A stretch of DNA of 64,000 nt from Corynebacterium spheniscorum (GCF_900113445.1 NZ_FOPJ01000006.1:59272-123271), one strand, 5' to 3'; counted from the stretch's first letter, positions 40,834 through 49,798 are shown. Notes: generated by a model not told the origin, from the sequence alone. A program made the numbers and translations.

Positions 40834-41508
40834 GTGACTGTTTTCAACAACACTCTCCGCATCTTCACCTGGCGGCGGGCCTTCCTGGCGCTGCTGTGCC
40901 TATGCGGCATCATCGCAGTCACCTACTTCGATCTTCCGAGCCTGGCGACCCTACGGCAATGGTCCGAACACCTCGGCCCCACTTTCCCCTGGGTGTTTTG
41001 GGTGTTCTATGTGCTCATTACCCAATTCCCCATCCCCAGAACCATTTTCACCTTAAGTTCTGGAGTTTTGTTCGGCCCATGGTTGGGCATTTTTATTGCT
41101 CTTAGCGCCACCGCGGTATCCGCAGCCATTTCTCTTTCGGTCGTCCGAGAACTCCTAGGCGACTGGATTCGCCCACGACTCACCCACCCCGCAATCACCA
41201 AAATCAATCAGCGTTTGGCGCAACGCGGCTGGCTCGCGGTATTAAGCCTGCGCATGATCGCCGGGGTGCCCTTTTCCATCCTCAATTACGCCGCCGCTTT
41301 TACCGCCGTGCCGCTCCTCCCCTTCGTCTTCGCCACTTTCTTAGGTTCCGCCCCCGGCACCATCGCCACCGTGGTTTTCGGCGATACCCTTGCTGGTTCC
41401 ATGAACCCGAAGGTGATGCTGGTCAGCGGCATCTTATTGGTGCTCGGTATTTTTGGGTTGTGGTTAGATACCCGGCTACCACTTCCTGAGAAAAACGAAT
41501 CAGAGTAA
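40834..41508 (+). CDS. TVP38/TMEM64 (DedA-like, VTT domain) membrane protein
   Basis: About 224 residues with five to six hydrophobic helices. QFPIPRTIFTLSSGVLFGPWLGIF and RGWLAVLSLRMIAGVPFSILNYAAAFTAVP correspond to the two conserved VTT/SNARE-associated blocks (G.x.FG and R..P..P.....Y..G). Members are thought to be lipid scramblases or transporters. The open frame runs back across the terminator to 40648, but the GTG at 40834 lies 8 bases after a CAAGAT box and gives a family-like N-terminus. A homologue sits in the corresponding mycobacterial region (Rv1491c). Confidence 0.85.
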   Translation: MTVFNNTLRIFTWRRAFLALLCLCGIIAVTYFDLPSLATLRQWSEHLGPTFPWVFWVFYVLITQFPIPRTIFTLSSGVLFGPWLGIFIALSATAVSAAISLSVVRELLGDWIRPRLTHPAITKINQRLAQRGWLAVLSLRMIAGVPFSILNYAAAFTAVPLLPFVFATFLGSAPGTIATVVFGDTLAGSMNPKVMLVSGILLVLGIFGLWLDTRLPLPEKNESE

Positions 41509-41640
41509 TAGTTTTCAACCCAATATTGTGGGTAGTGCCACCAGCGCCTTTAGAAAAACTGCACAAAGATGGCACGATGGTAAGTATTAGTACCTAACCT
41601 GGTTAATAGCTACTGATCACCAATAGAAGGTGCGCTGACA

Positions 41641-42204
41641 TTGTTTTCCCTTCAGGCCCGCTACCGCGGACGCGCTGTACGCCGGGCAGAATTAGTCCGC
41701 CGTAGTGCTGAAGCCTTGGCCACCTTGCCCGGCGTCGGCGAGTTTGAGCTGCTCGGCGTCGAAGATATCCGCGCCATCGTCGACACCCCAGAAGCCCTCT
41801 GCGATACCGTCATGGCGTTGCTCTCTGATGGCGAATGGGCGGTGGGCATCGTTGTTGCACCCACCATTAGCGAGGCCTGTGATGTACCACTGGTGCGCTC
41901 CACCAGGGCCGGTAGTGTTCAAGCCACCGTACTTCCCCTCGGCGGCACCTTCGCCCAAGATATTTCTGCTGCCTTTGCACTCATCGCCCACGTATTAGCT
42001 AAGCGCACCTTCGAAGGCCGCGAAGCCACCTCCCTAATGCGAAGCGGGTTGAATCAAAATGAGGCTGCCGCGGAGCTGGGTATCTCCAAGCAAGCGATGT
42101 CGCAGCGCCTCCAAGCCGCTGGATGGCAAGCAGAAACGGCGGGCTGGCGATTAGCAGTCAATCTTTTAATCCAAGCTAACCAGCACGCGCATAACTCCAT
42201 CTAA
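41641..42204 (+). CDS. Hypothetical protein with C-terminal helix-turn-helix
   Basis: A 187-residue protein of unknown family. The C-terminal part LNQNEAAAELGISKQAMSQRL (about residues 142-162) is a clear helix-turn-helix, here of the kind found in sigma-like or RNA-polymerase-associated regulators. The N-terminal 130 residues form an alpha/beta domain with WAVGIVVAPTISEACDVP; it could be a ligand or dimerisation domain, perhaps related to SatD-type proteins. The start is TTG at 41641 behind GAAGGTG. It is followed by a strong bidirectional terminator. Confidence 0.72.
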   Translation: MFSLQARYRGRAVRRAELVRRSAEALATLPGVGEFELLGVEDIRAIVDTPEALCDTVMALLSDGEWAVGIVVAPTISEACDVPLVRSTRAGSVQATVLPLGGTFAQDISAAFALIAHVLAKRTFEGREATSLMRSGLNQNEAAAELGISKQAMSQRLQAAGWQAETAGWRLAVNLLIQANQHAHNSI

Positions 42205-42214
42205 ACCAAAAAAC

Positions 42215-42241
42215 TTGCCCCTAGTTCAACACTAGGGGCAA
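42215..42241. terminator. Bidirectional terminator between convergent genes
   Basis: TTGCCCCTAGT (42215-42225) pairs perfectly with ACTAGGGGCAA (42231-42241); an A-run precedes and a T-rich stretch follows, so it serves both the HTH gene and the SPFH gene. Confidence 0.85.
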
Positions 42242-42246
42242 AATTG

Positions 42247-43413
42247 TTAGACCTCGGGGGATTCTGCAATTTCTTTCTTGCGGGCCGGTACCGGTTCTTT
42301 ATCCACCGGCTTATTCGCCACCGCAGTGGCAGCAGCCAACGCCGCGGCGATCTCCGGGTTGGATTCGGTAGAGAACCAATCCTCAGTGTTCTCCGGTTCC
42401 GCCATTTCCTTCGTCTCTTCATCAACTGTGGCCGGCTCATAGCGGAAGACACCATCGTCATCGCGCTTGCCGAGCGCACGAGCAAATTGCTCCAAGGAAT
42501 CCCCGAATTGGCTGGGGATCATCCACAGCGTGGAGGCCTTACCTTCTGCCATCTTCGGCAGCTTCTCCAGGTACTGGTACGCCAACACTTCGGGTGTGAG
42601 CTTGGAAGAACGGATCGCAGCATTGACCTTCTGGATGGAGCGTGCTTCACCCTGGGCCTTCAGATACTGTGCGGCGCGTTCACCTTCAGCCCGCAGAATC
42701 ATGGCCTGGCGTTCTGCTTCCGCAGCCAAAATTGCGGCGTGCTTCTCACCTTCAGCCGACAAGATGCGTGCCTGCTTCTCACCTTCAGCGGTCTTAATAT
42801 CGGCTTCGCGTTGACCTTCAGCAGCCAAGATGGTGGCGCGCTTTTCGCGGTCCGCCTTCATCTGCTTTTCCATGGACTGCTGAATAGAAGGCGGCGGATC
42901 AATAGCCTTCAGCTCAACGCGGCTAATGCGCAGACCCCACTTGGTGGTAGCCGCATCCAGCTCGCCACGCAGGCGTCGGTTGATCACCTCACGGGAGGTA
43001 AGGGTTTCTTCCAAGGTCATGCCGCCGACCACGTCACGCAAGGTGGCCACCGAGATTTGTTCCACGCCGACGATATAGTCATCGACACCATAGATGGCCT
43101 TGGCGGGGTCATTAATTTGGAAGGTCACCACAATATCGATGGCGACGGTGAGGTTGTCTTGGGTAATAACCGCTTGTGGTGGGAAGGAGACCACGCGTTC
43201 ACGCACGTCAACCTTGGCGCGTACGCGGTCAATAAAGGGCACCAGCAGGGTAATTCCACCGGAGACGGTGCGGGTGTATCGGCCCAGACGCTCAATCACA
43301 GCGGCTTCGCCTTGGGGGATCAGCGCAATCGCTTTGAGAACCACCATGGCGATGAGGGCGACAATGAGCACGAGGGCCAGGAATCCACCTGACCCAAAAA
43401 TGGCATCGATCAT
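42247..43413 (-). CDS. SPFH/band 7 membrane protein (stomatin/QmcA-like)
   Basis: A 388-residue protein with one N-terminal membrane helix (about 5-27, LVLIVALIAMVVLKAIALIP) and an SPFH domain (EAAVIERLGRYTRTVSGGITLLVPFIDRV). The central coiled-coil region has repeated AEGE/AEAE blocks (EGEKQARILSAEGEKHAAILAAEAERQA), typical of stomatin-like proteins that oligomerise. Such proteins organise membrane microdomains and regulate proteases. The C-terminal tail is acidic. It lies 3 bases after the NfeD gene, its usual partner. Confidence 0.9.
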   Translation of the reverse strand: MIDAIFGSGGFLALVLIVALIAMVVLKAIALIPQGEAAVIERLGRYTRTVSGGITLLVPFIDRVRAKVDVRERVVSFPPQAVITQDNLTVAIDIVVTFQINDPAKAIYGVDDYIVGVEQISVATLRDVVGGMTLEETLTSREVINRRLRGELDAATTKWGLRISRVELKAIDPPPSIQQSMEKQMKADREKRATILAAEGQREADIKTAEGEKQARILSAEGEKHAAILAAEAERQAMILRAEGERAAQYLKAQGEARSIQKVNAAIRSSKLTPEVLAYQYLEKLPKMAEGKASTLWMIPSQFGDSLEQFARALGKRDDDGVFRYEPATVDEETKEMAEPENTEDWFSTESNPEIAAALAAATAVANKPVDKEPVPARKKEIAESPEV

Positions 43414-43416
43414 CTC

Positions 43417-43851
43417 TTAACTTTCTTTCCAGACGACGGCCGTGGTGCCATCCGCGATGCGAACAACGGTTACACGATCGCCGGGGCGGAAATCCGTGGA
43501 TGGGTCCATGGATTCTGCGGTCCAGATTTCGCCATTGACGCGAATCTGACCGGTATGCGAACCAGGTTCAATAGCTTCTAAAACCGTGGCTGAGCGCCCC
43601 ACCAGTGCGGTGGGGGTGGTGTCTAGAAGATCTGGGTGAGTTAGCCGCTTCCTTAAGAATGGCCTGAGGAAAAGCAGCAAACCGATGGAGGCAATGGCGA
43701 AGGCAGCAACGCTGGCGGCCGGTGGTGCAAATAACGCCACCCCAGAGGCGGCGAGCGCGCCGCCGGCCAACATGAGCAGGGTGAATTCGCCAGCTGCTAA
43801 TTCCAACCCTGCTAAGACCAGGGCGATAATGAACCAAACAAGTGCGGACAC
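43417..43851 (-). CDS. NfeD-like membrane protein
   Basis: A 144-residue protein with two to three membrane helices (about 3-22, 27-45, 48-66) and a C-terminal OB-fold domain (LVGRSATVLEAIEPGSHTGQIRVNGEIWTA), the layout of short NfeD proteins. It pairs with SPFH proteins in many bacteria and in mycobacteria (Rv1487-Rv1488). The GTG start lies 7 bases after a TAGGAT box, so the pair is expressed from a leaderless promoter. Confidence 0.9.
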   Translation of the reverse strand: MSALVWFIIALVLAGLELAAGEFTLLMLAGGALAASGVALFAPPAASVAAFAIASIGLLLFLRPFLRKRLTHPDLLDTTPTALVGRSATVLEAIEPGSHTGQIRVNGEIWTAESMDPSTDFRPGDRVTVVRIADGTTAVVWKES

Positions 43852-43858
43852 GCCCTCG

Positions 43859-43864
43859 ATCCTA
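43859..43864 (-). promoter_or_regulatory. -10 box of the NfeD-SPFH pair (leaderless)
   Basis: TAGGAT on the minus strand, 7 bases before the GTG at 43851. Confidence 0.55.
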
Positions 43865-43933
43865 CCTACTGTGCGACAGGTTCGCTGTGGCCGTTGTTCA
43901 GGGATTTTTATGCCTAACTAATGCATCAACACA

Positions 43934-43964
43934 AAGACGGGAGAGCACTAGGCTCTCCCGTCTT
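43934..43964 (-). terminator. Terminator of the surface-protein gene
   Basis: AAGACGGGAGAGC (43934-43946) pairs perfectly with GCTCTCCCGTCTT (43952-43964). It lies 24 bases beyond the stop of the out-of-frame anchor region, which implies that transcription normally runs through the anchor. Confidence 0.8.
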
Positions 43965-43987
43965 AGGGCGTTGGGGTTCGCGTGTTT

Positions 43988-44170
43988 TTAGCGGGTCCTA
44001 CGTAGTACTAGGAATCCGCCTGCGACCAGGGCTAGCAGTCCCAGTCCCGCGAGCCATCCCACATTCGCACCAGTCAGCGCGAGCGGACCAGTAGGCCGCG
44101 GCGGCGTGGTGGTTGCCGGGGGATCACTCGGAGGCGTCACCGGAATAGTCGTTACCGGAGTGATCGTCGT
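43988..44170 (-). pseudogene. Cell-wall sorting signal (LALTG), out of frame with the surface protein
   Basis: Reading the minus strand one frame over from the surface-protein gene continues its Pro/Thr-rich stem (ITPVTTIPVTPPSDPP) and ends with LALTG (44069-44083), a hydrophobic helix AGLGLLALVAGGFLVL and the basic tail RRTR, then a stop at 43988-43990. This is a complete sortase signal of the LAxTG type used in Actinobacteria. The body ends instead at a premature stop at 44124, after a shift at 44170-44171. Removing one A of the AA pair there joins the two frames. Confidence 0.85.
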
Positions 44171-46817
44171 TCTCCGGAGTGGTCACCGGGGTGCTGGTTT
44201 CCGGAGTGGTCACCGGCGTACTCGTTTCCGGCGTGGTCACGGGCGTGGTGACCGGCGTACTCGTTTCCGGCGTGGTCACGGGCGTACTCGTTTCCGGCGT
44301 GGTCACGGGCGTGGTGACCGGCGTACTCGTTTCTGGAGTAGTGACCGGGGTGCTGGTTTCCGGAGTAGTGACCGGGGTACTCGTTTCCGGCGTGGTCACG
44401 GGCGTACTCGTTTCCGGCGTACTCGTAGGAGAGTTGGTGATGGTTAGGCCATCATCCGAGGTGGTTTTCTCATAACCTTCTGGAGTCGCCACTTCCTCTA
44501 CGAAGTAGGTGTAGAGATTGCCCTCTGCGTCTCCCACGGGAAGATTCGACCAGGTGTAGGTGGTGGCACCATTGTCCAGGAGTTGCGGCTCCCCTACTGG
44601 TTCAGCTTCGCCATCGTCGATTTTGCGGAAGAGCTGAAGTTGGATGTCCGGATGTTCAGCTTGCTCATCTGCCCACACCTTGGTGCCGGTCACCTCGGTG
44701 AGGTCGATATTAACCAGGGTGAGATGGCGTTCAACTACTGTTGGATCTTTGTCATCGGCGGTTCTCTCGAATGTGATGGGGTCGAGAATATTTCCGGACC
44801 AGCCAGCGGGAACATCCTTTTCATCAATGGTGTACTCAATGAGCTTGCCATTGCTGTAGGTCGGGAGGCCTTCAAAGGTGTGTTCCCAGTTGTTCTCTGC
44901 CGTCAGCTCAACTTCATCAATCGGTGTTTCATTAGCTAGCAGGCGGATGGTCAACCCTCCGGGAATGGGACGTTTATTCACCCACTCCTTCTTGACCTTC
45001 AAATTCCCCGGGTTGTCGCCGGTACCGATTTCAACATTGGTATTGGATCCAACACCGCCGCCGAAACCACCAGTGGCCTTGTTGTTCCTGATGATCAGCC
45101 GCGCGAACTCTCGAGCGGGCGCTCCCTCAGCCGCACCGACAGCTGCTAGACCCACATAACGCGGGTTAGCGTTCAAGTCATCGATGTCGACCGGCTCACC
45201 TGGGTTCTCCGGATCGAATTGGTCCACGAAGAAGGGCGAATCGAAGCCATCCACGTACCACTTAACGCCCTCGCCGCCAAGCATTCGATTAGCTAAGCGG
45301 AGGTACACTGGCGGCTTTTCGGCTTCATGCCCGAAGGGGAAGATCTCGAAATCGCGCCCATCGCCGCCTTCGATGGTGGTATTGCCGATGAAGGTGGCAC
45401 CATCTTCCAGGTGGATGGTGGTTTGACCAGTCGGGCAATTCCACAACCCGCCACCGTGGGGAGCGTAGTTATTCTCAAAGAGCACGTTCTGCATCCGCAG
45501 CGTATAGGGCTGAACGGTGGCATAGACGCCGCCGCCCATGCCGATTGGGTTATCGGGCACGGTATTGTCCGAAATTTCACCGGCTTTAAGCAGCACGCCA
45601 TCGGAGTTCGCATTGATGCCGCCACCAGCGAAACCGGCTGTGTTGTTGCTGATTTTTCCGCCGTTCATCTCGAAGGAAGCATGAACGATCTCACGCCACT
45701 CTTCGATGCTATAGCCGAGGCTTTGGCCGAGACCTGGTGAAGTTTTACCAGGTACCGGAACACCATTGCTATCGGAGGCGCCATCGACAAAATAGTCATC
45801 CACGAGTACGCCGCCACCATAAAAGCGGGCCTCATTGTCATGGATGCTTCCATCATTCATCTCAATGGCGAATTTTCCGAAGCCGCCGATGCCGCCCCCA
45901 TACATATTGCCGTAGTTCTCGCTGATCTCTCCGCCATTGATCTGCAGATTAACCAGGGGAAGAGCATTCCAATAGGCACGGTCTTCTTCCCGATCGGCTC
46001 CGTTGATCTCTCCATCGCGATAAATATCCCCGTTGTTAATCATGATGCCGCCGCTGGCGCCACCGCGGTTATTGGTGATGCGGCCGCCATTCATGGTGAA
46101 GGTGGCGCCTTCGAAAAGCCCCACCCCGCCGGTTGAGAAGGGAGTCCAGTCCATCGGAGCCTTTCCATCGCGGATATCGCCGCCGTTGAGAATGAAGGTT
46201 CCTCCCTCAGCCACAGCGAGGTTCGCGGGGAAGGCTTCGGTACTAGATTTCCCGTTGATATCGTTCTCAGTAATCGCGCCACCATTCATGGTCATGATGC
46301 CCTTGCCGTACACGGTTACAGCACCGGTTCCATGAACACTGCGGTTTTCTTCCGGAAGGCGGATAGCACTGGGGCTCCATCCACTGGCCTTCAGCCCAGT
46401 GAGCAGGCCATCATTCATGGTGACCTCGCCGGCAACATCGAGTACGCGGGTAGCGGATTGATGAGCGCTGATGATTACTTTCCCGCCATCCGTAGAGGGA
46501 TCAAGGCTAAGGGCTGCGCCCTCCTCAACCCGGACCACCACACCCGAAGAATTAGCGCCTGATTGCAAGGTTGCATCACCTGGCCCCGCGGGGATGAAGG
46601 TGATATCCGCCCCTGCGGGGATGGTGATGGCCTCGGTGATCTCGAGGGTTCCCTCAAGCTCGATGGTGGTGGGTTCGGTACCTGCCGCGGCGATTAATTC
46701 GCGAAGATTTTCTTCAGAATTAACGGGTGTGGCCTGTGCGGTTACTCCCATTAATGGGCTGAAAATTAAAAGAAGGGCCATGATCAAGTAGGTGGCTCTT
46801 CGGCGAGTGGTGGTCAC
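44124..46817 (-). CDS. Large surface protein with beta-helix repeats and Cna_B domains, anchor frameshifted
   Basis: An 897-residue exported protein. The N-terminal signal peptide has basic residues and a hydrophobic core ending TAQA (about residue 29). Residues 100-500 hold repeated MNGG.I..N blocks (pectin-lyase-like beta-helix), as in polymorphic surface proteins. Two Cna_B-type domains follow (VKKEWVNKR..., VTGTKVWADEQ...), then a Thr/Pro stem of nine-residue repeats. The frame ends in DHSGNDYSGDASE, with no anchor. The GTG start has AAGGAA upstream. Without its anchor the protein would be secreted rather than attached; the correct frame would add about 60 residues with LALTG. Confidence 0.9.
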   Translation of the reverse strand: MTTTRRRATYLIMALLLIFSPLMGVTAQATPVNSEENLRELIAAAGTEPTTIELEGTLEITEAITIPAGADITFIPAGPGDATLQSGANSSGVVVRVEEGAALSLDPSTDGGKVIISAHQSATRVLDVAGEVTMNDGLLTGLKASGWSPSAIRLPEENRSVHGTGAVTVYGKGIMTMNGGAITENDINGKSSTEAFPANLAVAEGGTFILNGGDIRDGKAPMDWTPFSTGGVGLFEGATFTMNGGRITNNRGGASGGIMINNGDIYRDGEINGADREEDRAYWNALPLVNLQINGGEISENYGNMYGGGIGGFGKFAIEMNDGSIHDNEARFYGGGVLVDDYFVDGASDSNGVPVPGKTSPGLGQSLGYSIEEWREIVHASFEMNGGKISNNTAGFAGGGINANSDGVLLKAGEISDNTVPDNPIGMGGGVYATVQPYTLRMQNVLFENNYAPHGGGLWNCPTGQTTIHLEDGATFIGNTTIEGGDGRDFEIFPFGHEAEKPPVYLRLANRMLGGEGVKWYVDGFDSPFFVDQFDPENPGEPVDIDDLNANPRYVGLAAVGAAEGAPAREFARLIIRNNKATGGFGGGVGSNTNVEIGTGDNPGNLKVKKEWVNKRPIPGGLTIRLLANETPIDEVELTAENNWEHTFEGLPTYSNGKLIEYTIDEKDVPAGWSGNILDPITFERTADDKDPTVVERHLTLVNIDLTEVTGTKVWADEQAEHPDIQLQLFRKIDDGEAEPVGEPQLLDNGATTYTWSNLPVGDAEGNLYTYFVEEVATPEGYEKTTSDDGLTITNSPTSTPETSTPVTTPETSTPVTTPETSTPVTTPETSTPVTTPVTTPETSTPVTTPETSTPVTTPVTTPETSTPVTTPETSTPVTTPENDDHSGNDYSGDASE
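44176..44426 (-). repeat. Tandem 27-base repeats in the surface-protein stem
   Basis: Eight near-identical 27-base units encoding ETSTPVTTP, with two extra 12-base VTTP inserts. Both sizes are multiples of three, so gain or loss of units keeps the frame; the frameshift at 44170 lies just outside the array. Confidence 0.9.
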
Positions 46818-46889
46818 GGTATTCCTTTGTGTTAGTGGCCTATCTGGGCTGACTGCGTATTGTCGCGATACTTGCTGGACAAAGCTCCC

Positions 46890-46905
46890 GGCAAGTTAGC
46901 TTGCC
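46890..46905. promoter_or_regulatory. Palindrome upstream of the surface-protein gene
   Basis: GGCAAG-TTAG-CTTGCC, 73 bases upstream of the GTG at 46817, in an AT-rich 297-base gap (46818-47114). It could be an operator; no matching copy was seen elsewhere. Confidence 0.3.
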
Positions 46906-47038
46906 ACCTATTGACAATAACAGATGCCTTAGAAAAATATAAGCGAACTTCAGCGCTTATTAGATAGTTTCACAAAAGTAATATGGCGGCGCGGTTATAC
47001 GTCCGAATTCCCCCGTTAATTAAGCAGCCAGCGTCGTA

Positions 47039-47062
47039 AGCCTTAACCAAAAGTTAAGGGCT
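47039..47062 (-). terminator. Hairpin after the DUF3097 gene
   Basis: AGCCTTAAC pairs with GTTAAGGGCT around a short loop, about 50 bases beyond the stop; no T-run, so only a weak terminator candidate. Confidence 0.35.
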
Positions 47063-47114
47063 GCATACCTACCCCAGCCCCAGCCCCAGGGTCTCGGGTT
47101 AGCGCAGCCCAGAT

Positions 47115-47957
47115 TTAGCGGAAATCTTCTTTAGAAAGCTCCGGTGTGGTGACAAAATCCACGAGCTTTTCCACCGCGTTAATCAGCGAGGTATCCACAT
47201 CGCGGAAGCTATGCACGGCGTTATAGACGCGGTTCCAGCCTTCTTTGGGGTCCGTCCAGCCGACGCGGCGGCAGATGCCGGTCTTCCAATCCTCCCCATA
47301 GGGCACCTCAGGCCAGGCGCGCAGGCCCACTTTCTGCGGCTTCACCGCCGCCCAAATATCGATATAGGGGTGCCCGGTGACCATCACATCGGGGCCCACA
47401 TTCTCCGTCAAGCGCATTTCCTTGGTGCCCTTGACCAGGTGATCCGTCAACACCCCCACGCGGCGGCCCGGACCAGGACGAAACTCGCGCAGGCGCTCCT
47501 CGAGGTTATCCAGGCCCTCGAGGTACTCCACCACTACCCCTTCGACGCGCAGATCATGGCCCCAAATTTTTTCCACAATCGCGGCATCATGAATACCTTC
47601 GACCCAAATGCGAGAAGGCAAAGCCACCTTGGCCTGAAGGTTCTCCACGCGGCGTGAACCAGAGTTAGAGACCTTGGGCGCGCTCGGGGCCACATAGCGG
47701 GTAAGCGTGCAGCGCTTGCCTTCCACCAAGAAGGCCCCGGGGCGCATCTTGAAGATGCGTTCGCGGCCATAGCGATCCTCAAGGCGTACAAATTCGCCAT
47801 CGTAGGTGCGCTCATAGCCAATAATGGCGCCGACGAAATCATCGGCGAGGACCTCCACCACCATGCCGGGTTCGGCGGGGATGGTTGGGTAGGTGGGTTT
47901 CTTGGTGCGCGGGTGGCCGGCGAAGATATCACCGGCATAAGGGTCATGGACACTCAT
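47115..47957 (-). CDS. DUF3097 family protein
   Basis: A 280-residue protein characteristic of Actinobacteria. Blocks such as RIWVEGIHDAAIVEKIWGHDLR and GVLTDHLVKGTKEMRLTENV with VTGHPYIDIWAAVKP form the core; the first of these resembles a Toprim-like strand-turn with acidic residues, which would suggest nucleic-acid-related activity, but this is inference. No signal or membrane segment. The ATG has AAGGTGGA, and TAAGGT lies 8 bases upstream, so it may be leaderless. It is divergent from the gene at 47993. Confidence 0.85.
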   Translation of the reverse strand: MSVHDPYAGDIFAGHPRTKKPTYPTIPAEPGMVVEVLADDFVGAIIGYERTYDGEFVRLEDRYGRERIFKMRPGAFLVEGKRCTLTRYVAPSAPKVSNSGSRRVENLQAKVALPSRIWVEGIHDAAIVEKIWGHDLRVEGVVVEYLEGLDNLEERLREFRPGPGRRVGVLTDHLVKGTKEMRLTENVGPDVMVTGHPYIDIWAAVKPQKVGLRAWPEVPYGEDWKTGICRRVGWTDPKEGWNRVYNAVHSFRDVDTSLINAVEKLVDFVTTPELSKEDFR

Positions 47958-47992
47958 GAGGATCCACCTTAACTGTTAGACTGCCCTGCGCT

Positions 47993-48664
47993 ATGGATAT
48001 GAGAACTCAGGTGTGGTCACCGCTGCAAAATATTGCGGTGTGGGTGGGCGCGTGGCTGTATGGGCATGTGCCCAGTGATGATCTCCTCGACGCTGCCGAG
48101 GAGCTGGGCTATGGCTTTGATTTAGCTACCCTGCAGGCCATGCGCGAGGCCCCGAATCGTCCGCCGCGGGTGCGCCTGCTAATTGGTGGCCCCGGGCAAC
48201 CCACCGGTGTGGGTGGCGATGGTTTGGTGCTGCCGCATGATGAGCCACACCTGCACAATGTGTTCATCGCGCACACCGATGGTTCTTGGCAGCACCGCGT
48301 GGCGCAGGTTCCCTCAGAAGATTTTCTTTCCCCCGGCGATGCTGATCGCCTCTTACGCGAGGCCACCAATCGTGCCGCCGCGCAGATCGAGGCCCTGATT
48401 GGCCATGAGCCCCCGCGGGCCCGCAACCCCCGCCTGATGGTGGGCAGTTTGCGGGACTTCTATGAAACCCCTGGGCTTCCGCCGGGTACCTCCCCCCGCG
48501 CAGAAAAGCTTTTTGCTCGCGCCGATGCCGTGGCCGCCACCATTGAGGCGGTGACCGGGCTTGGCGACCATAGCTTGGATCACCTGATCTTGGGGTTAAG
48601 CCGCGATATCAGGCGGGCGCGGATGGCCGGGGTGGCCTATGCGGTGGTGGAGTTTTCGCGCTAG
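47993..48664 (+). CDS. Conserved actinobacterial hypothetical protein
   Basis: A 223-residue soluble protein of unknown function. Stretches such as PRVRLLIGGPGQPTGVGGDGLVLPHDEPHLHNVF and DADRLLREATNRAAAQIEALIGHEPPRARNPRLMVG appear regularly structured but match no family I know. The last 50 residues are helical. Two ATGs (47993 and 47999) are both possible. The end overlaps the convergent ferrochelatase gene by 4 bases. Mycobacterial neighbours of ferrochelatase include a similar hypothetical gene, so it is probably a conserved family. Confidence 0.7.
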   Translation: MDMRTQVWSPLQNIAVWVGAWLYGHVPSDDLLDAAEELGYGFDLATLQAMREAPNRPPRVRLLIGGPGQPTGVGGDGLVLPHDEPHLHNVFIAHTDGSWQHRVAQVPSEDFLSPGDADRLLREATNRAAAQIEALIGHEPPRARNPRLMVGSLRDFYETPGLPPGTSPRAEKLFARADAVAATIEAVTGLGDHSLDHLILGLSRDIRRARMAGVAYAVVEFSR

Positions 48665-49791
48665 GCCTGCTTGCGCTGCGCCATATTGCCATGCCCGCCG
48701 CCGGGGTGTGCACCCAGGTGCTGCGGGGCGCGGTTATGCACCATTTTCGGCAGCGGATTTTCACAACAATCAGCGGCACAGAGTTGACCGTTAATGGTGC
48801 AGCCGGCGGGTTCAAGTTCCCCAATGAACTTCGGTTCTTCGCCCTTGACCAGCTCATTAATCAGATCAACAACCAGGTCAGTGAAGATATCCATATGCCC
48901 GATGGTGTCTGCGCGCAACATCCGCACGCCCATCTCATCGCAGGCTTGTTGAAGCTCCGTATCTAGATCCCACACCACTTCCATGTGGTCAGAAATAAAG
49001 CCGACTGGGCAGACCACCACTTCGGTCACGCCTTCTTCTTCGTGCAGCTCCGTCACACGATCCACCACATCCGGTTCCAACCAGGGGGTGCGCGGGTTAC
49101 CAGAACGCGATTGCCACACATTCTCATAGGACTCAATCCCGAGTTTCTGGGCAATCAGCTTGGAGGATTCAAAGACCTGACGGGAATAAAGGTAAGGGCG
49201 CTCATCGCCACCGGCGTGCGCATCGGCCGCGGTGGGAATGGAGTGCGCGGTAAAGAGCACCCGCGAGTTCGGGCCGCCTTCAGCAATATCGAGCTTTTCT
49301 TGGAGCGCTTCGGCGAAGGCCTCAATAAAGAGCGGGTGGTTGTGGAAGTGCCGCAGTTTGGTGAACTCAATCCCCGGCAGGTTCTTATCCTGCAAGTACT
49401 GAATGATGTTTCGGATATCTTCGTCATATTGGCGGCAGGCGGAATAGCCTCCCCACGCAGAGGTGGCGAAGACGAGGGTGCGGCGCACCCCATCGGCGGC
49501 CATTTTCTCGGCGGTTTCAGTGGCGAAGGGGTGCCAATTGCGGTTGCCGAAGTAGATCGGGAGGTCGATCTTTTCTTCTAGGTGCGCGATGATTTCGCGG
49601 TTGCAATCATTAAGTGGGCTGACGCCACCGAAGTGGCGGTAGTGCTGGCCCACGACCTCTAAGCGATCCTTGGGGATGCCGCGGCCGCGGGTTACGTTCT
49701 CCAAAAAGGGGATGACCTCATCCTGGCCTTCGGGGCCACCAAAGGACAGGACCAGGAGTGCATCGTACTGTTGTGGGGCGGAGTCGTTCAT
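48661..49791 (-). CDS. hemH: Ferrochelatase (coproporphyrin type)
   Basis: A 376-residue protein. LLVLSFGGPEGQDEVIPFLENVTRG and QHYRHFGGVSPLN are the family's N-terminal motifs; LFTAHSIP carries the catalytic His and the later VCPVGFISDHMEVVWDLDTE the metal-side acidic residues. Near the C-terminus GCTINGQLCAADCCENPLP gives the cysteines of the [2Fe-2S] cluster found in actinobacterial enzymes. It inserts iron into coproporphyrin III in the Gram-positive haem route (CpfC). A TAGTGT box lies 7 bases before the start, and ripA is 18 bases upstream on the same strand. Confidence 0.95.
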   Translation of the reverse strand: MNDSAPQQYDALLVLSFGGPEGQDEVIPFLENVTRGRGIPKDRLEVVGQHYRHFGGVSPLNDCNREIIAHLEEKIDLPIYFGNRNWHPFATETAEKMAADGVRRTLVFATSAWGGYSACRQYDEDIRNIIQYLQDKNLPGIEFTKLRHFHNHPLFIEAFAEALQEKLDIAEGGPNSRVLFTAHSIPTAADAHAGGDERPYLYSRQVFESSKLIAQKLGIESYENVWQSRSGNPRTPWLEPDVVDRVTELHEEEGVTEVVVCPVGFISDHMEVVWDLDTELQQACDEMGVRMLRADTIGHMDIFTDLVVDLINELVKGEEPKFIGELEPAGCTINGQLCAADCCENPLPKMVHNRAPQHLGAHPGGGHGNMAQRKQA

Positions 49792-49798
49792 GATCCGT

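Noticed and set aside
42244..43392. A 382-codon open frame antisense to the SPFH gene
   Set aside because: Shadow of the repetitive coiled-coil codons; composition is Gly/His/Leu-rich without any fold, and the SPFH gene is well supported.
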